Shown in pieces: positions 34,505-44,392 of a DNA stretch of 64,000 nt; the first letter of the stretch is position 1, and each line of letters starts with the position of its first letter. This stretch comes from Nocardioides xinjiangensis. Lineage in GTDB: Bacteria; Actinomycetota; Actinomycetes; Propionibacteriales; Nocardioidaceae. The translations under genes were made by a program, and so were the position numbers. Below the pieces are notes generated by a model. That model had not been told where the DNA came from. It did not search any database and saw only the letters and a list, made by a program, of their open reading frames with translations. Location: positions 248,001 to 312,000 of the forward strand of contig NZ_JAFMSY010000003.1 in assembly GCF_017916455.1 (NCBI RefSeq), written 5' to 3'.

Positions 34505-35869
34505 GTGCGAACGCCTGTCGGTTGGGAGCAGCACTCCACGGGGGTGGCGCGGCTGAGGCAGTCCTGGGCCGCCCTGCCACCGGGTGCGCCCGTCCGGCTG
34601 GCCAAGCGCACCAGCAACCTCTTCCGCGGCCGCGCCGCCCTCGGCCGGGGCCTCGACGTGACAGGCCTCGACGGCGTGATCGAGGTCGACGGCGACGTGG
34701 CCGAGGTGCAGGGCATGTGCACCTACGAGCACCTGGTCGAGGCGACCCTGGCGCACGGCCGGATGCCGCTGGTGGTGCCGCAGCTCAAGACGATCACGCT
34801 CGGCGGTGCGGTGAGCGGGCTGGGCATCGAGTCCACCAGCTTCCGCAGCGGGCTCCCGCACGAGTCCGTCCTCGAGATGGACGTGCTCACCGGGTCGGGG
34901 GACGTCGTCACCACCAAGCCGGGCGACGAGCTCTTCGACGCCTTCCCCAACTCCTACGGCTCGCTCGGCTACGCCACCCGGCTGCGCATCGAGCTCGAGC
35001 CGGTGCCGGCCCGTGTCGCCCTGAGGCACGTGCGCTTCCACGACGCCGCCACCCTGGCCGACGCCGTGGTGCGGATCGTCGAGGACGGTGCGTGGGAGGG
35101 CGAGCGGGTCGACGGCCTCGACGGGGTCGGCTTCGCCCCCGACGAGCTCTACCTGACCCTCGCCCGGTGGAGCGACGAGCCGGGTCCGACGTCGGACTAC
35201 ACCGGCCAGCAGGTCTACTACCGCTCGCTGCAGCGGCGCACCACCGACCGGCTGACGATGCACGACTACCTGTGGCGCTGGGACACCGACTGGTTCTGGT
35301 GCTCGCGGGCGTTCGGCGCCCAGCACCCGCTCGTACGCCGCGTGTGGCCGCGGCGGTTGCGCCGCTCCGACGTCTACTGGAGGCTCGTCGCCCTCGACCG
35401 CCGCCTCGGCATCGGCGACCGCCTCGACCGGCGCGCCGGCCGGCCGCAGGGCGAGCGTGTCGTCCAGGACGTCGAGGTGCCGGTCGACCGGCTGCCCGAG
35501 TTCCTCGACTGGTTCGACCGCGAGGTGGGGATGCGGCCGGTGTGGCTGTGCCCGCTCCGCCTCCGGCGCAGCGACGCGGAGAGGCCGTGGCCCGGCTACC
35601 CGCTGACCGCCGGCACCACCTACGTCAACGTCGGGTTCTGGGGCGTCGTCAACGTCGGCCCCGACGCCGCGACCTCGCCGCGCAACCGCGCGATCGAGGC
35701 GGCGGTGAGCGAGCTCGGTGGCCACAAGAGCCTCTACTCCGACGCCTTCTACGAGCGCGAGGAGTTCGACCGCCTCTACGGCGGGCCCCACCTGGCCCGG
35801 GTGAAGGCGAGGCACGACCCGCAGGACCGACTGACCCCTCTCTACGACAAGGTGGTGGGACGACGATGA
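34505..35869 (+). CDS. tmsA: FAD-dependent reductase for 10-methyl fatty acid synthesis
   Basis: A 454-residue FAD-linked oxidoreductase of the DHCR24-like type. The PCMH/VAO FAD-binding part has KRTSNLFRGRA, LVVPQLKTITLGGAVSGLGIESTSFR and FPNSYGSLGYATRLRIELEPV. The C-terminal half carries ERPWPGYPLTAGTTYVNVGFWG. By family knowledge, TmsA/BfaA reduces the 10-methylene group made by TmsB to give 10-methyl (tuberculostearic-type) phospholipid acyl chains. It overlaps the methyltransferase gene by 4 nt, which strongly supports this pairing. Without that neighbour it would be only a generic FAD oxidase. Confidence 0.82.
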   Translation: MRTPVGWEQHSTGVARLRQSWAALPPGAPVRLAKRTSNLFRGRAALGRGLDVTGLDGVIEVDGDVAEVQGMCTYEHLVEATLAHGRMPLVVPQLKTITLGGAVSGLGIESTSFRSGLPHESVLEMDVLTGSGDVVTTKPGDELFDAFPNSYGSLGYATRLRIELEPVPARVALRHVRFHDAATLADAVVRIVEDGAWEGERVDGLDGVGFAPDELYLTLARWSDEPGPTSDYTGQQVYYRSLQRRTTDRLTMHDYLWRWDTDWFWCSRAFGAQHPLVRRVWPRRLRRSDVYWRLVALDRRLGIGDRLDRRAGRPQGERVVQDVEVPVDRLPEFLDWFDREVGMRPVWLCPLRLRRSDAERPWPGYPLTAGTTYVNVGFWGVVNVGPDAATSPRNRAIEAAVSELGGHKSLYSDAFYEREEFDRLYGGPHLARVKARHDPQDRLTPLYDKVVGRR

Positions 35870-37155
35870 CCGCGAGCACGGGGGCACCGGACCGGATGTC
35901 CATCGGTGAGGCCATGGACCGGTTGGTGAGGGGCGGGCTGCCGCTGCGCTTCACGGCGTACGACGGCAGCGGCGCCGGGCCCGCCGACGCCGCCGTCGGG
36001 ATGCACCTGCGCACCCGGCGCGGCCTGTCGTACCTGATGACGGCGCCGGGCGACCTGGGACTGGTGCGGGCCTACGTCAGCGGCGACATCGAGCTCTCCG
36101 GCGTGCACCCGGGCGACCCCTACGACGCACTGGTCCTGCTCAAGGACCACACGAAGTTCCGGATGCCCACGCCGTCGGAGGCGCTGCACATCGCCCGCAG
36201 CCTGGGCCTGTCCCACCTGCGGCCGCCCGCGCCCCCGCCCCAGGAGCACCTGCCGCGGTGGCGGCGAGCGGTGGAGGGCCTGCGCCACTCGATGACTCGC
36301 GACGCCGAGGTCATCTCGCACCACTACGACGTCTCCAACCGCTTCTACGAGATGGTGCTGGGCCCGTCGATGGCCTACACGTGCGCCCTCTACGAGACGC
36401 CCGACGCCACGCTCGAGCAGGCCCAGGCGGCGAAGTTCGACCTGGTCTGCCGCAAGCTCGACCTCCGGCCCGGGCAGCGGCTGCTCGACGTCGGCTGCGG
36501 CTGGGGCACCATGGTCCGGCACGCCGCGCGGGAGTACGGCGTGAAGGCGCTCGGCGTGACGCTGTCGCTCGAGCAGGCGCAGTGGGCCAAGGAGGCCATC
36601 GACCGCGAGGGGCTCGGCGACCTCGCCGAGGTGCGCCACCTCGACTACCGCGACGTCGTCGAGACGGGGTTCGACGCGATCAGCTCCATCGGCCTCACCG
36701 AGCACATCGGCGTGCGCAACTACCCGTCGTACTTCCGCCACCTGCGTGACCGGCTCAAGCCGGGCGGGCGGCTGCTCAACCACTCCATCACGCGCCGCCA
36801 CAACCGCCGCCAGGAGACCGGTGCGTTCATCGACCGCTACGTGTTCCCCGACGGCGAGCTCACCGGCTCGGGCACCATCATCACCACCGCCCAGGACCAG
36901 GGCCTGGAGGTGCAGCATAGCGAGAACCTGCGCCCGCACTACGCCCTCACCCTGCGCGACTGGAACCGCAACCTCGTCGAGCACTGGGACGAGTGCGTGA
37001 CCGAGGTGGGGGAGGGCACAGCCCGCGTCTGGGGCCTCTACATCGCCGGATCCCGTGTCGGGTTCGAGCGTGACGAGGTGGAGCTGCACCAAGTCCTGGC
37101 CACCCGCAACCACGACGACGGGCGGTCGGAGTTCCCGATGCGCCCGGACTGGTGA
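35866..37155 (+). CDS. tmsB: Fatty-acyl phospholipid methyltransferase (CFA-synthase family)
   Basis: A 429-residue SAM-dependent enzyme of the cyclopropane fatty acid synthase family. SAM motif I is LLDVGCGWGTMVRHAAREYG near 205-224. HHYDVSNRFYEMVLGPSMAYTCALY is the family substrate and cation region, and SIGLTEHIGVRNYPSYF contains the active-site Glu segment. Paired with an FAD reductase, this subgroup methylenates oleoyl chains at C10 instead of forming a ring. The start overlaps the tmsA stop (ATGA). Plain CFA synthase activity remains the alternative. Confidence 0.85.
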   Translation: MTASTGAPDRMSIGEAMDRLVRGGLPLRFTAYDGSGAGPADAAVGMHLRTRRGLSYLMTAPGDLGLVRAYVSGDIELSGVHPGDPYDALVLLKDHTKFRMPTPSEALHIARSLGLSHLRPPAPPPQEHLPRWRRAVEGLRHSMTRDAEVISHHYDVSNRFYEMVLGPSMAYTCALYETPDATLEQAQAAKFDLVCRKLDLRPGQRLLDVGCGWGTMVRHAAREYGVKALGVTLSLEQAQWAKEAIDREGLGDLAEVRHLDYRDVVETGFDAISSIGLTEHIGVRNYPSYFRHLRDRLKPGGRLLNHSITRRHNRRQETGAFIDRYVFPDGELTGSGTIITTAQDQGLEVQHSENLRPHYALTLRDWNRNLVEHWDECVTEVGEGTARVWGLYIAGSRVGFERDEVELHQVLATRNHDDGRSEFPMRPDW

Positions 37156-37163
37156 GCCACCGA

Positions 37164-37169
37164 TAACCT
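37164..37169 (+). promoter_or_regulatory. -10 hexamer of the SIP gene (leaderless)
   Basis: TAACCT ends 6 nt before the GTG at 37176. Confidence 0.5.
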
Positions 37170-37175
37170 CGGCGG

Positions 37176-37952
37176 GTGAGCACCCGCGCCGCGCAGTTCG
37201 AGGCGACCGTACGTCGCCGTGAACCGCTGTCGGACCACCTCGTCCGGCTCGTCCTCGACGGGCTCGACGGATTCGTCTCGACAGGGGTCCCCGACGAGTG
37301 GGTCGGCCTCGTGGTGCCCGGACAGTTCCAGAGCCGCTACTACACCGTGCGCTCGTGGGCCGACGGCGAGCTGACGCTCGACGTGGTCGTCCACGACGTC
37401 GGCCTGGTCACCGAGTGGGCGATGCGCGACTGCCTCGGCGACGTGGTCACCATCACCGAGCCCAAGGCGTCGTTCGCGCCGCCGCCGGGCGCCGGCTGGC
37501 TGCTGCTCGTCGGAGACCTCACCGCGATGCCGGCCATGGCGCGCATCGCCGAGACCCACCCCCACCTCGCCACGCACGTCATCGCCGAGGTGCCCGACGA
37601 CCTCGCCGGCTACCTCCCCGCGACCACCGACGTGACCTGGCTCGAGCCCCCCGGCCACGGACAGAGCAACCTCGCCCAGGTGGTCGAGGGCATCGAGTGG
37701 CCGGCGGGCGAGGGGTACTTCTGGATGGCCGGGGAGTCCGCCCAGATGCGTGCGATCCGCAAGCACCTCATGCGCGAGGTCGGGCTGCCGACCAGCCACT
37801 ACGACGTGATGGGCTACTGGCGCGCGACGGCAGGGCGCCAGCCCCGGGCGGTCGACCCCGGCCCCATCTGGCGCGCGGGCAAGGCGGCAGGGAAGAGTGA
37901 CGAGCAGATCTGGGCGGAGTACGACGCAGCGCGGGAGGCGGGCGATGGCTGA
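37176..37952 (+). CDS. Siderophore-interacting FAD-binding protein
   Basis: A 258-residue flavoprotein of the SIP/ViuB family. The FAD-binding motif is RYYTVRSW near 52-59. The NAD(P)H-binding lobe includes WLLLVGDLTAMPAMARIAE and YFWMAGESAQMRAIRKHLMRE. SIP members reduce ferric siderophores in the cytoplasm; no iron box is visible here. Its place directly after tmsAB, 20 bp downstream, raises the alternative that it donates electrons to TmsA, which is only inferred. It overlaps era by 8 nt. Confidence 0.85.
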   Translation: MSTRAAQFEATVRRREPLSDHLVRLVLDGLDGFVSTGVPDEWVGLVVPGQFQSRYYTVRSWADGELTLDVVVHDVGLVTEWAMRDCLGDVVTITEPKASFAPPPGAGWLLLVGDLTAMPAMARIAETHPHLATHVIAEVPDDLAGYLPATTDVTWLEPPGHGQSNLAQVVEGIEWPAGEGYFWMAGESAQMRAIRKHLMREVGLPTSHYDVMGYWRATAGRQPRAVDPGPIWRAGKAAGKSDEQIWAEYDAAREAGDG

Positions 37953-39009
37953 CGACGAGCACGTGGACGAGCACGTGGACGAGCACGTGGACGAGCAGGA
38001 CGACCTCGACGACGACGACCTCGACGACGACGACCTCGACGACGAGTTCGACCTCTCGGGCGTGGCGCCCGCGGGGGCCTTCTACGAGGCCCCGGAGGGC
38101 TTCCGCAGCGGCTTCGCGTCCTTCGTGGGCCGTCCCAACGCGGGCAAGTCCACCCTGACCAACGCGCTGGTCGGGCAGAAGATCGTCATCACGTCCTCCA
38201 AGCCGCAGACCACCCGCAACGTGGTGCGCGGCATCGTCCACCGCGACGACGCCCAGCTCATCCTCGTCGACACGCCGGGCCTGCACCGCCCCCGCACCCT
38301 GCTCGGTGAGCGGCTCAACGACCTGGTGCGCACCACGTGGGCCGAGGTCGACGTGGTCGCCGTCTGCTTCCCGGCCAACGAGAAGATCGGGCCCGGCGAC
38401 CGCTTCCTCGTCACCGAGCTGGCCAAGGTGCGGCGCACCGTCCGGATCGCGGTCGCCACGAAGACCGACCTGGTGACGCCGGAGCAGCTGGCCAACCACC
38501 TCCTCGACATCGCGGCCCTCGGCGAGGAGACCTCGACCGAGTGGGCCGAGATCGTGCCGGTCTCGGCGGTGGCGGGCGACCAGGTCGACCTGCTGGCGGA
38601 CCTGCTGGTGCGGCTGCTGCCCGAGGGGCCGCCGCTCTACCCCGACGGCGACCTCACCGACGCGCCCGAGGAGGCGCTGGCCGCCGACCTCATCCGCGAG
38701 GCCGCCCTCGAGGGCGTGCGCGACGAGCTGCCGCACTCGATCGCCGTCGTCGTGGAGGAGATGGGCCTGCGCGAGGGCCGCCCGGACGACAAGCCGCTGC
38801 TCGACATCGTGGCCAACCTCTACGTCGAGCGCGACTCGCAGAAGGGCATCATGATCGGCCACAAGGGCTCGCGCCTGCGCGCGGTCGGCACCGCGGCCCG
38901 CAAGCAGATCGAGGCCCTGCTCGGCACCCCGGTCTACCTCGACCTGCAGGTCAAGATCGCCAAGGACTGGCAGCGGGACCCGCGCCAGCTGCGCAAGCTC
39001 GGGTTCTAG
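37945..39009 (+). CDS. era: GTPase Era with an acidic repeat N terminus
   Basis: A 354-residue ribosome-assembly GTPase that binds the 3' end of 16S rRNA. G1 is GRPNAGKST, G2 around TTRNVVRG, G3 DTPGLHRP and G4 TKTD. The C-terminal KH domain has GIMIGHKGSRLRAVGTAARKQIE. Compared with ordinary Era (about 300 residues) there is an extra N-terminal segment of about 50 residues with three DEHV units and then Asp/Leu repeats. The ATG at 37945 starts that segment. The stop shares CTAG with the convergent gene. Confidence 0.95.
   Translation: MADDEHVDEHVDEHVDEQDDLDDDDLDDDDLDDEFDLSGVAPAGAFYEAPEGFRSGFASFVGRPNAGKSTLTNALVGQKIVITSSKPQTTRNVVRGIVHRDDAQLILVDTPGLHRPRTLLGERLNDLVRTTWAEVDVVAVCFPANEKIGPGDRFLVTELAKVRRTVRIAVATKTDLVTPEQLANHLLDIAALGEETSTEWAEIVPVSAVAGDQVDLLADLLVRLLPEGPPLYPDGDLTDAPEEALAADLIREAALEGVRDELPHSIAVVVEEMGLREGRPDDKPLLDIVANLYVERDSQKGIMIGHKGSRLRAVGTAARKQIEALLGTPVYLDLQVKIAKDWQRDPRQLRKLGF
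37954..38045 (+). repeat. Tandem 12-bp repeats in the era N terminus
   Basis: GACGAGCACGTG is repeated three times in tandem (encoding DEHV), followed by GACGACGACCTC-type units (encoding DDDL). They code for the acidic extension of Era. Confidence 0.8.
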
Positions 39010-39866
39010 TCCGGCACCCAGCAGATGCCGTAGCGCTGGCCGGCCTCCCACTGGGCGCGCGTCGGGCTCTCCTGCGCCCAGGTGAACTCGAGCGGGTCGT
39101 CGGCGCTCCCCGCGGCGGCGTCGCGGCACGTGGCGTCCATCCGGCGGGCGATCGCGGCACGCGCCGGCAGGCGCGCGCCGGGGATGTCCACGGTCGAGAC
39201 GGCGCGCCACGTGTGGTCCGCGCCGCACGTCACCCGCCGGAACCCCCTCGTCCCCGGCGCGGCGGTCGCGCACATCGCGGGTGCTGCGTCCCAGCCCCTC
39301 GTCGTGCGGGGAAGTCGCAGGAGGGCGCGCGGCGCCGCGACGGCGACGACGTCGCAGCGGAACCAGTCGGCGCCGGCCTCCGCGCGCTTCGGGCTCGGTG
39401 TGAACCAGACGGCTCGCACCATGCTCAGCCGCAGGTCGCGCGGCGTACGACCGAGGTGGCGGGGCAGGCGGGTGGTGCACGCCCGGCGCATCTGCCGCTG
39501 TGCGGCCTGCGAGTCCACCCGGCGGGTGAAGCCGGCCTTCGTCTCGAGGTCGAGCCGGCCGACGAAGTAGGTCTCGGCCGTGTGCTGGCGGCGACACGCG
39601 ACGGGCGCGGTGCGTCCGACGACGGCCAGCGCCTGCCGGAAGGTCAGCGCGTGGCACTCACCGACCCGGGGCCTCGGTCCCGGGTCCGGCGACACGCTCG
39701 GCTCGGACTCGGGCGCGGATTCGGGCGCGGTCGACCCCGGCGAGGTCGATCCGGGCGACGCGGGGGCCGGCGAGCCCGGGTCGTCGCCGGGCTGCGAGGG
39801 CGACGCGGTGCAGCCGGCCAGCGCGACCAGCAGGGCCACGACGAGGGACATGGCGGGGCGTCTCAT
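39006..39866 (-). CDS. Septum-formation family lipoprotein
   Basis: A 286-residue secreted lipoprotein. The signal peptide ends at VALLVALAGCTAS (lipobox Cys near 19). A Ser/Pro/Glu-rich linker runs to about 65. Two repeats like the Septum_form domain follow: VGECHALTFRQALAVVGRTAPVACRRQHTAETYFVG, and a second with CATAAPGTRGFRRVTCGADHTWRAVSTVDIPG. The even number of cysteines fits disulfides outside the cell. The start overlaps the stop of the flavodoxin-like gene (ATGA). The TAG stop overlaps the era stop. Confidence 0.75.
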   Translation of the reverse strand: MRRPAMSLVVALLVALAGCTASPSQPGDDPGSPAPASPGSTSPGSTAPESAPESEPSVSPDPGPRPRVGECHALTFRQALAVVGRTAPVACRRQHTAETYFVGRLDLETKAGFTRRVDSQAAQRQMRRACTTRLPRHLGRTPRDLRLSMVRAVWFTPSPKRAEAGADWFRCDVVAVAAPRALLRLPRTTRGWDAAPAMCATAAPGTRGFRRVTCGADHTWRAVSTVDIPGARLPARAAIARRMDATCRDAAAGSADDPLEFTWAQESPTRAQWEAGQRYGICWVPD

Positions 39867-40348
39867 CGCATCACCAGCGACGCGAGCGTCCCGCCCAGGT
39901 CGTACGCCGACTCCCGCTCCGGCTCGCCCACCTCGCCCAGCACCTCCAGCACGGGGGCGGACCGGCGCCAGGGCAGCGCACCGGCGATCGCCTCGACCGA
40001 CCGGACGGCACCGGTCGTGTCGTACCGCCCGTGCACGTAGAGGCCGTACGGCTTCCGCCCGCCCGGGCCCGGGGCGGCCGAGCCGTCGTCGCCGAGCGCG
40101 CCGCCTGCCTCGAGGAAGACGGTGTCGAAGAAGTGCTTGAGCGCCCCGCTCATGTAGCCGAAGTTCGCCGGGGTGCCGAGCACGAAGGCGTCGGCGTCCC
40201 GCACGTCGCCGGCACCCGCCTCGAGGGCCGGCCGCACGACCACCTCGACGCCCTCGATCGCGTCGTCGCCCGCTCCCGCCACCAGCGCGTCGGTCAGGGC
40301 CCGCACCGACGGCGTGGGGGAGTGGTGGACGATCAGCAGGCGCGGCAC
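39863..40348 (-). CDS. Flavodoxin/NAD(P)H oxidoreductase family protein
   Basis: A 161-residue flavodoxin-fold protein. The FMN phosphate loop is LLIVHHSPTPSVRALTDALVAG at the N terminus. ADAFVLGTPANFGYMSGALKHFFDTVF is the second FMN loop, and GRKPYGLYVHGRYDTTGAVRSVEAI is the third. It resembles NAD(P)H:quinone reductases of the WrbA/flavodoxin-2 group. The GTG at 40348 has TAGCCT 7 nt upstream and is preferred over the in-frame ATG at 40366. It forms an operon with the septum-formation lipoprotein. Confidence 0.85.
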   Translation of the reverse strand: MPRLLIVHHSPTPSVRALTDALVAGAGDDAIEGVEVVVRPALEAGAGDVRDADAFVLGTPANFGYMSGALKHFFDTVFLEAGGALGDDGSAAPGPGGRKPYGLYVHGRYDTTGAVRSVEAIAGALPWRRSAPVLEVLGEVGEPERESAYDLGGTLASLVMR

Positions 40349-40355
40349 GGTGCCG

Positions 40356-40361
40356 AGGCTA
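40356..40361 (-). promoter_or_regulatory. -10 hexamer of the flavodoxin-like gene (leaderless)
   Basis: TAGCCT on the minus strand, 7 nt before the GTG at 40348. Confidence 0.5.
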
Positions 40362-40382
40362 CTCACCGGCCACCGGGCGGCG

Positions 40383-40388
40383 TACGGT
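40383..40388 (+). promoter_or_regulatory. -10 hexamer of the methyltransferase gene (leaderless)
   Basis: TACGGT ends 7 nt before the GTG at 40396. It is only 21 bp from the divergent flavodoxin-like -10, so the two promoters overlap. Confidence 0.5.
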
Positions 40389-40395
40389 CGGGAGC

Positions 40396-41154
40396 GTGAC
40401 GTTCGAGGTGCCGGGCGACGCCTACGACAGGTTCATGGGGCGCTACTCCCAGCCCCTGGCCGCGGGGCTCGCCGACTGGCTCGAGATCGCCGACGGCCAG
40501 CGCGCGATCGACGTCGGGTGCGGCCCCGGCGCCCTCACGGGGCACCTCGTCGCCCGCCTCGGCGCCGACCACGTGCGGGCGGTCGACCCGTCGGAGTCCT
40601 TCGTCGCCGCCTGCCGCGAGCGCTTCCCCGGCGTCGACGTCCGGCACGGCGTGGCGGAGGCGCTGCCGTTCGAGGACGACTCCTGCGACGTGGCCGCTGC
40701 CTGCCTGGTCGTCCACTTCATGTCCGACCCGGTGGCCGGTGTCGGCGAGATGAGGCGGGTGACGCGTCCCGGCGGCTGGGTCGGTGCCACCGTGTGGGAC
40801 CTCGCCGGGGGACGGGCGCCGACGTGGCCGCTGTGGGAGGCGGTCGCGGGGCTCGATCCTCGGCACGGCGCCGAGCGGGAGCGCCCGGGCGGCTCGCGCG
40901 ACGGTCTCGTGGCGATCGTCGAGGCCGCGGGCCTGCGCGACGTCGAGTCCCTGGAGCTGCCGGTCACCGTCACCCACCCGAGCTTCGAGGAGTGGTGGGA
41001 GCCCTACCTCCACGGCGTGGGCCCGGCGGCGGAGGTCGTGCACGACGTGGGGCCCGACGGCCGGGAGCCGCTCGAGGCCGCGCTCCGGCGCCGCCTCGGA
41101 GCGGGACCCTTCGAGCTCACCGCGGTGGCGCACGCCGTGCGCGGCCGCGCCTGA
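40396..41154 (+). CDS. Class I SAM-dependent methyltransferase
   Basis: A 252-residue methyltransferase of the UbiE/type 11 group. Motif I is AIDVGCGPGALTGHLVARLG near 35-54, the acidic SAM-ribose position is in VRAVDPSESFV, and ALPFEDDSCDVAAACLVVHFM is motif II. MRRVTRPGGWVGATVWD is motif III. The substrate is unknown. It begins on its own leaderless promoter, divergent from the flavodoxin-like gene, and precedes the leuA leader region. Confidence 0.85.
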   Translation: MTFEVPGDAYDRFMGRYSQPLAAGLADWLEIADGQRAIDVGCGPGALTGHLVARLGADHVRAVDPSESFVAACRERFPGVDVRHGVAEALPFEDDSCDVAAACLVVHFMSDPVAGVGEMRRVTRPGGWVGATVWDLAGGRAPTWPLWEAVAGLDPRHGAERERPGGSRDGLVAIVEAAGLRDVESLELPVTVTHPSFEEWWEPYLHGVGPAAEVVHDVGPDGREPLEAALRRRLGAGPFELTAVAHAVRGRA

Positions 41155-41203
41155 GCACGTCTCACTCCGCGGGAGACCGGGCACGCCCACGAGGGCGGGC
41201 GGC

Positions 41204-41209
41204 TACGCT
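41204..41209 (+). promoter_or_regulatory. -10 hexamer of the leuA leader transcript
   Basis: TACGCT ends 9 nt before the leader ATG at 41219, so the RNA would have at most a few bases before the start codon. Confidence 0.5.
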
Positions 41210-41218
41210 GGCGGGGTC

Positions 41219-41244
41219 ATGATGCGCACCCTCCTCCTTGGCTG

Positions 41245-41260
<16 letters not shown>
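41219..41260 (+). CDS. Leucine-rich leader peptide of leuA
   Basis: A 13-codon frame reading MMRTLLLGCRSEV with three consecutive Leu codons (CTC CTC CTT), then TGA. Its last codons form the 5' arm of an 11-bp hairpin. It precedes leuA, the first enzyme of leucine synthesis, by about 70 nt. This fits a leucine attenuator in which stalling at Leu codons changes the fold; the exact mechanism is inferred. Confidence 0.7.
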
Positions 41261-43069
<1,809 letters not shown>

Positions 43070-43081
43070 GGACCGCGGCAT

Positions 43082-43096
43082 CCGGCACCGTGCCGG
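43082..43096 (+). terminator. Short palindrome after leuA
   Basis: CCGGCAC (43082-43088) and GTGCCGG (43090-43096) flank one base. The 1-nt centre makes it a poor hairpin, so terminator function is uncertain. Confidence 0.25.
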
Positions 43097-43266
43097 ACTC
43101 GTCGAGGATGCCGCCGACGACTCCGCCGAGTCGAGCCTGCGCCGAGCGAGATGCACCCGCACGCGCCTGACGCGCCGCGGCCGAGCCGGCGACCGCCGTC
43201 GACCGGGACGGCACCGCCCGCACGGTCTGCCGCCGGTTCGTGCTCGCCCCAGGCGCCGCACTGCGG

Positions 43267-43272
43267 TATACA
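43267..43272 (+). promoter_or_regulatory. -10 hexamer of the nitronate monooxygenase gene (leaderless)
   Basis: TATACA ends 6 nt before the GTG at 43279. It is the most A/T-rich spot in this region. Confidence 0.5.
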
Positions 43273-43278
43273 GCCAAC

Positions 43279-44301
43279 GTGGTCCTCGACCGGCTCCGCG
43301 TCCCGATCGTGCAGGCCCCCATGGCGGGCGGGCCGTCGACGCCAGCGCTAGCGGCCGCCGTGTGCGAGGCTGGCGGCTTCGGGATGCTCGCCGCCGGTTT
43401 CAAAACCGCCGCCGCCGCTCGCGAGGACGTCGAGCGCCTGAGGGCCGCGACCCGCGCGCCCTTCGGGGTCAACGTCTTCGTCCCGCCCGAGGCGCCGGCG
43501 AATCCCGCCGCCGTCGCCGCCTACGCCCGACGCCTGGGCGACGGGCTCGGGAAGGCCCGGTTCGACAAGGACGACTACGACGGAAAGCTCGACGTCGTGC
43601 TCGAGACCCGGCCGGCCGTCGCCTCCTTCACCTTCGGGTGTCCTGACGCAGGCACGATCGACCGCCTGCGCCACGCCGGCGTCGAGACGTGGGTCACCGT
43701 GACGACGGCCGCCGAGGCTGCGGAGGCCGCCGCCGTGGGCGCCGCGGCGCTGGTCGTCCAAGGCGTCGAGGCGGGCGGCCACCGCGGTTCGTTCGCCGAG
43801 GGCGAGGGCGACGTCGGCCTGCTCGCGCTGCTGCAGCTGGTCCGCGCGGAGACGGACCTGCCGCTCGTGGCGGCCGGCGGCATCGCGACGGGCGCCGCCG
43901 TCGCCGCCGTGCTCTGCCTCGGCGCGGCCGCGGCGCAGGTGGGGACGGCATTCATGCGCTGCCCGGAGTCAGGGACGGCGCCTCCGCACCGCGACGCCAT
44001 CGGGACCCGCCGGCCGACCGCCCTCACGCGCGCCTTCACCGGGAGGATGGCGCGCGGGATCGTCAACGACTTCATGCGCGAGCACTCGGCCCACGCGCCG
44101 AAGGCGTATCCCGAGATCGCGCACCTGACCGCTCCGCTGCGGCAGGCCGGCGACCCGGAGCGTGCGCCGCTCTGGGCAGGCCAAGCACACCGGCTCGCGC
44201 TCGAGCTGCCGGCCGCCGAGGTGGTCGCCCGGCTCGTGCGCGAGTGCGACTCGGCGCTGGCCGCCCTGCCGAGCTCGGTCGAGCGACGAGCCGAGCAGTA
44301 G
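43279..44301 (+). CDS. Nitronate monooxygenase family FMN enzyme
   Basis: A 340-residue TIM-barrel flavoprotein. The N-terminal RVPIVQAPMAGGPSTPALAAAVCEAGGFGMLAAG is diagnostic. GVNVFVPPEAP, VQGVEAGGHRGSF (phosphate/FMN loop with the conserved His) and LVAAGGIATGAAVAAVLCLGAAAAQVGTAFM follow. Family members oxidise toxic propionate 3-nitronate or other alkyl nitronates. The GTG at 43279 is chosen from the adjacent -10 hexamer and the family N terminus; the open frame extends 39 nt upstream. It stands alone before recO. Confidence 0.88.
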   Translation: MVLDRLRVPIVQAPMAGGPSTPALAAAVCEAGGFGMLAAGFKTAAAAREDVERLRAATRAPFGVNVFVPPEAPANPAAVAAYARRLGDGLGKARFDKDDYDGKLDVVLETRPAVASFTFGCPDAGTIDRLRHAGVETWVTVTTAAEAAEAAAVGAAALVVQGVEAGGHRGSFAEGEGDVGLLALLQLVRAETDLPLVAAGGIATGAAVAAVLCLGAAAAQVGTAFMRCPESGTAPPHRDAIGTRRPTALTRAFTGRMARGIVNDFMREHSAHAPKAYPEIAHLTAPLRQAGDPERAPLWAGQAHRLALELPAAEVVARLVRECDSALAALPSSVERRAEQ

Positions 44302-44380
44302 ACCGGCAGCCGTGCGGCCGACCGCGACGGGGTCGCGCGGAAACGCTGACGGCGTACCCGCTGTCCGGGGTGCGGTGGGG

Positions 44381-44386
44381 GAGAAT
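44381..44386 (+). promoter_or_regulatory. -10 hexamer of recO (leaderless)
   Basis: GAGAAT ends 6 nt before the GTG at 44393. Confidence 0.45.
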
Positions 44387-44392
44387 GTCCTG

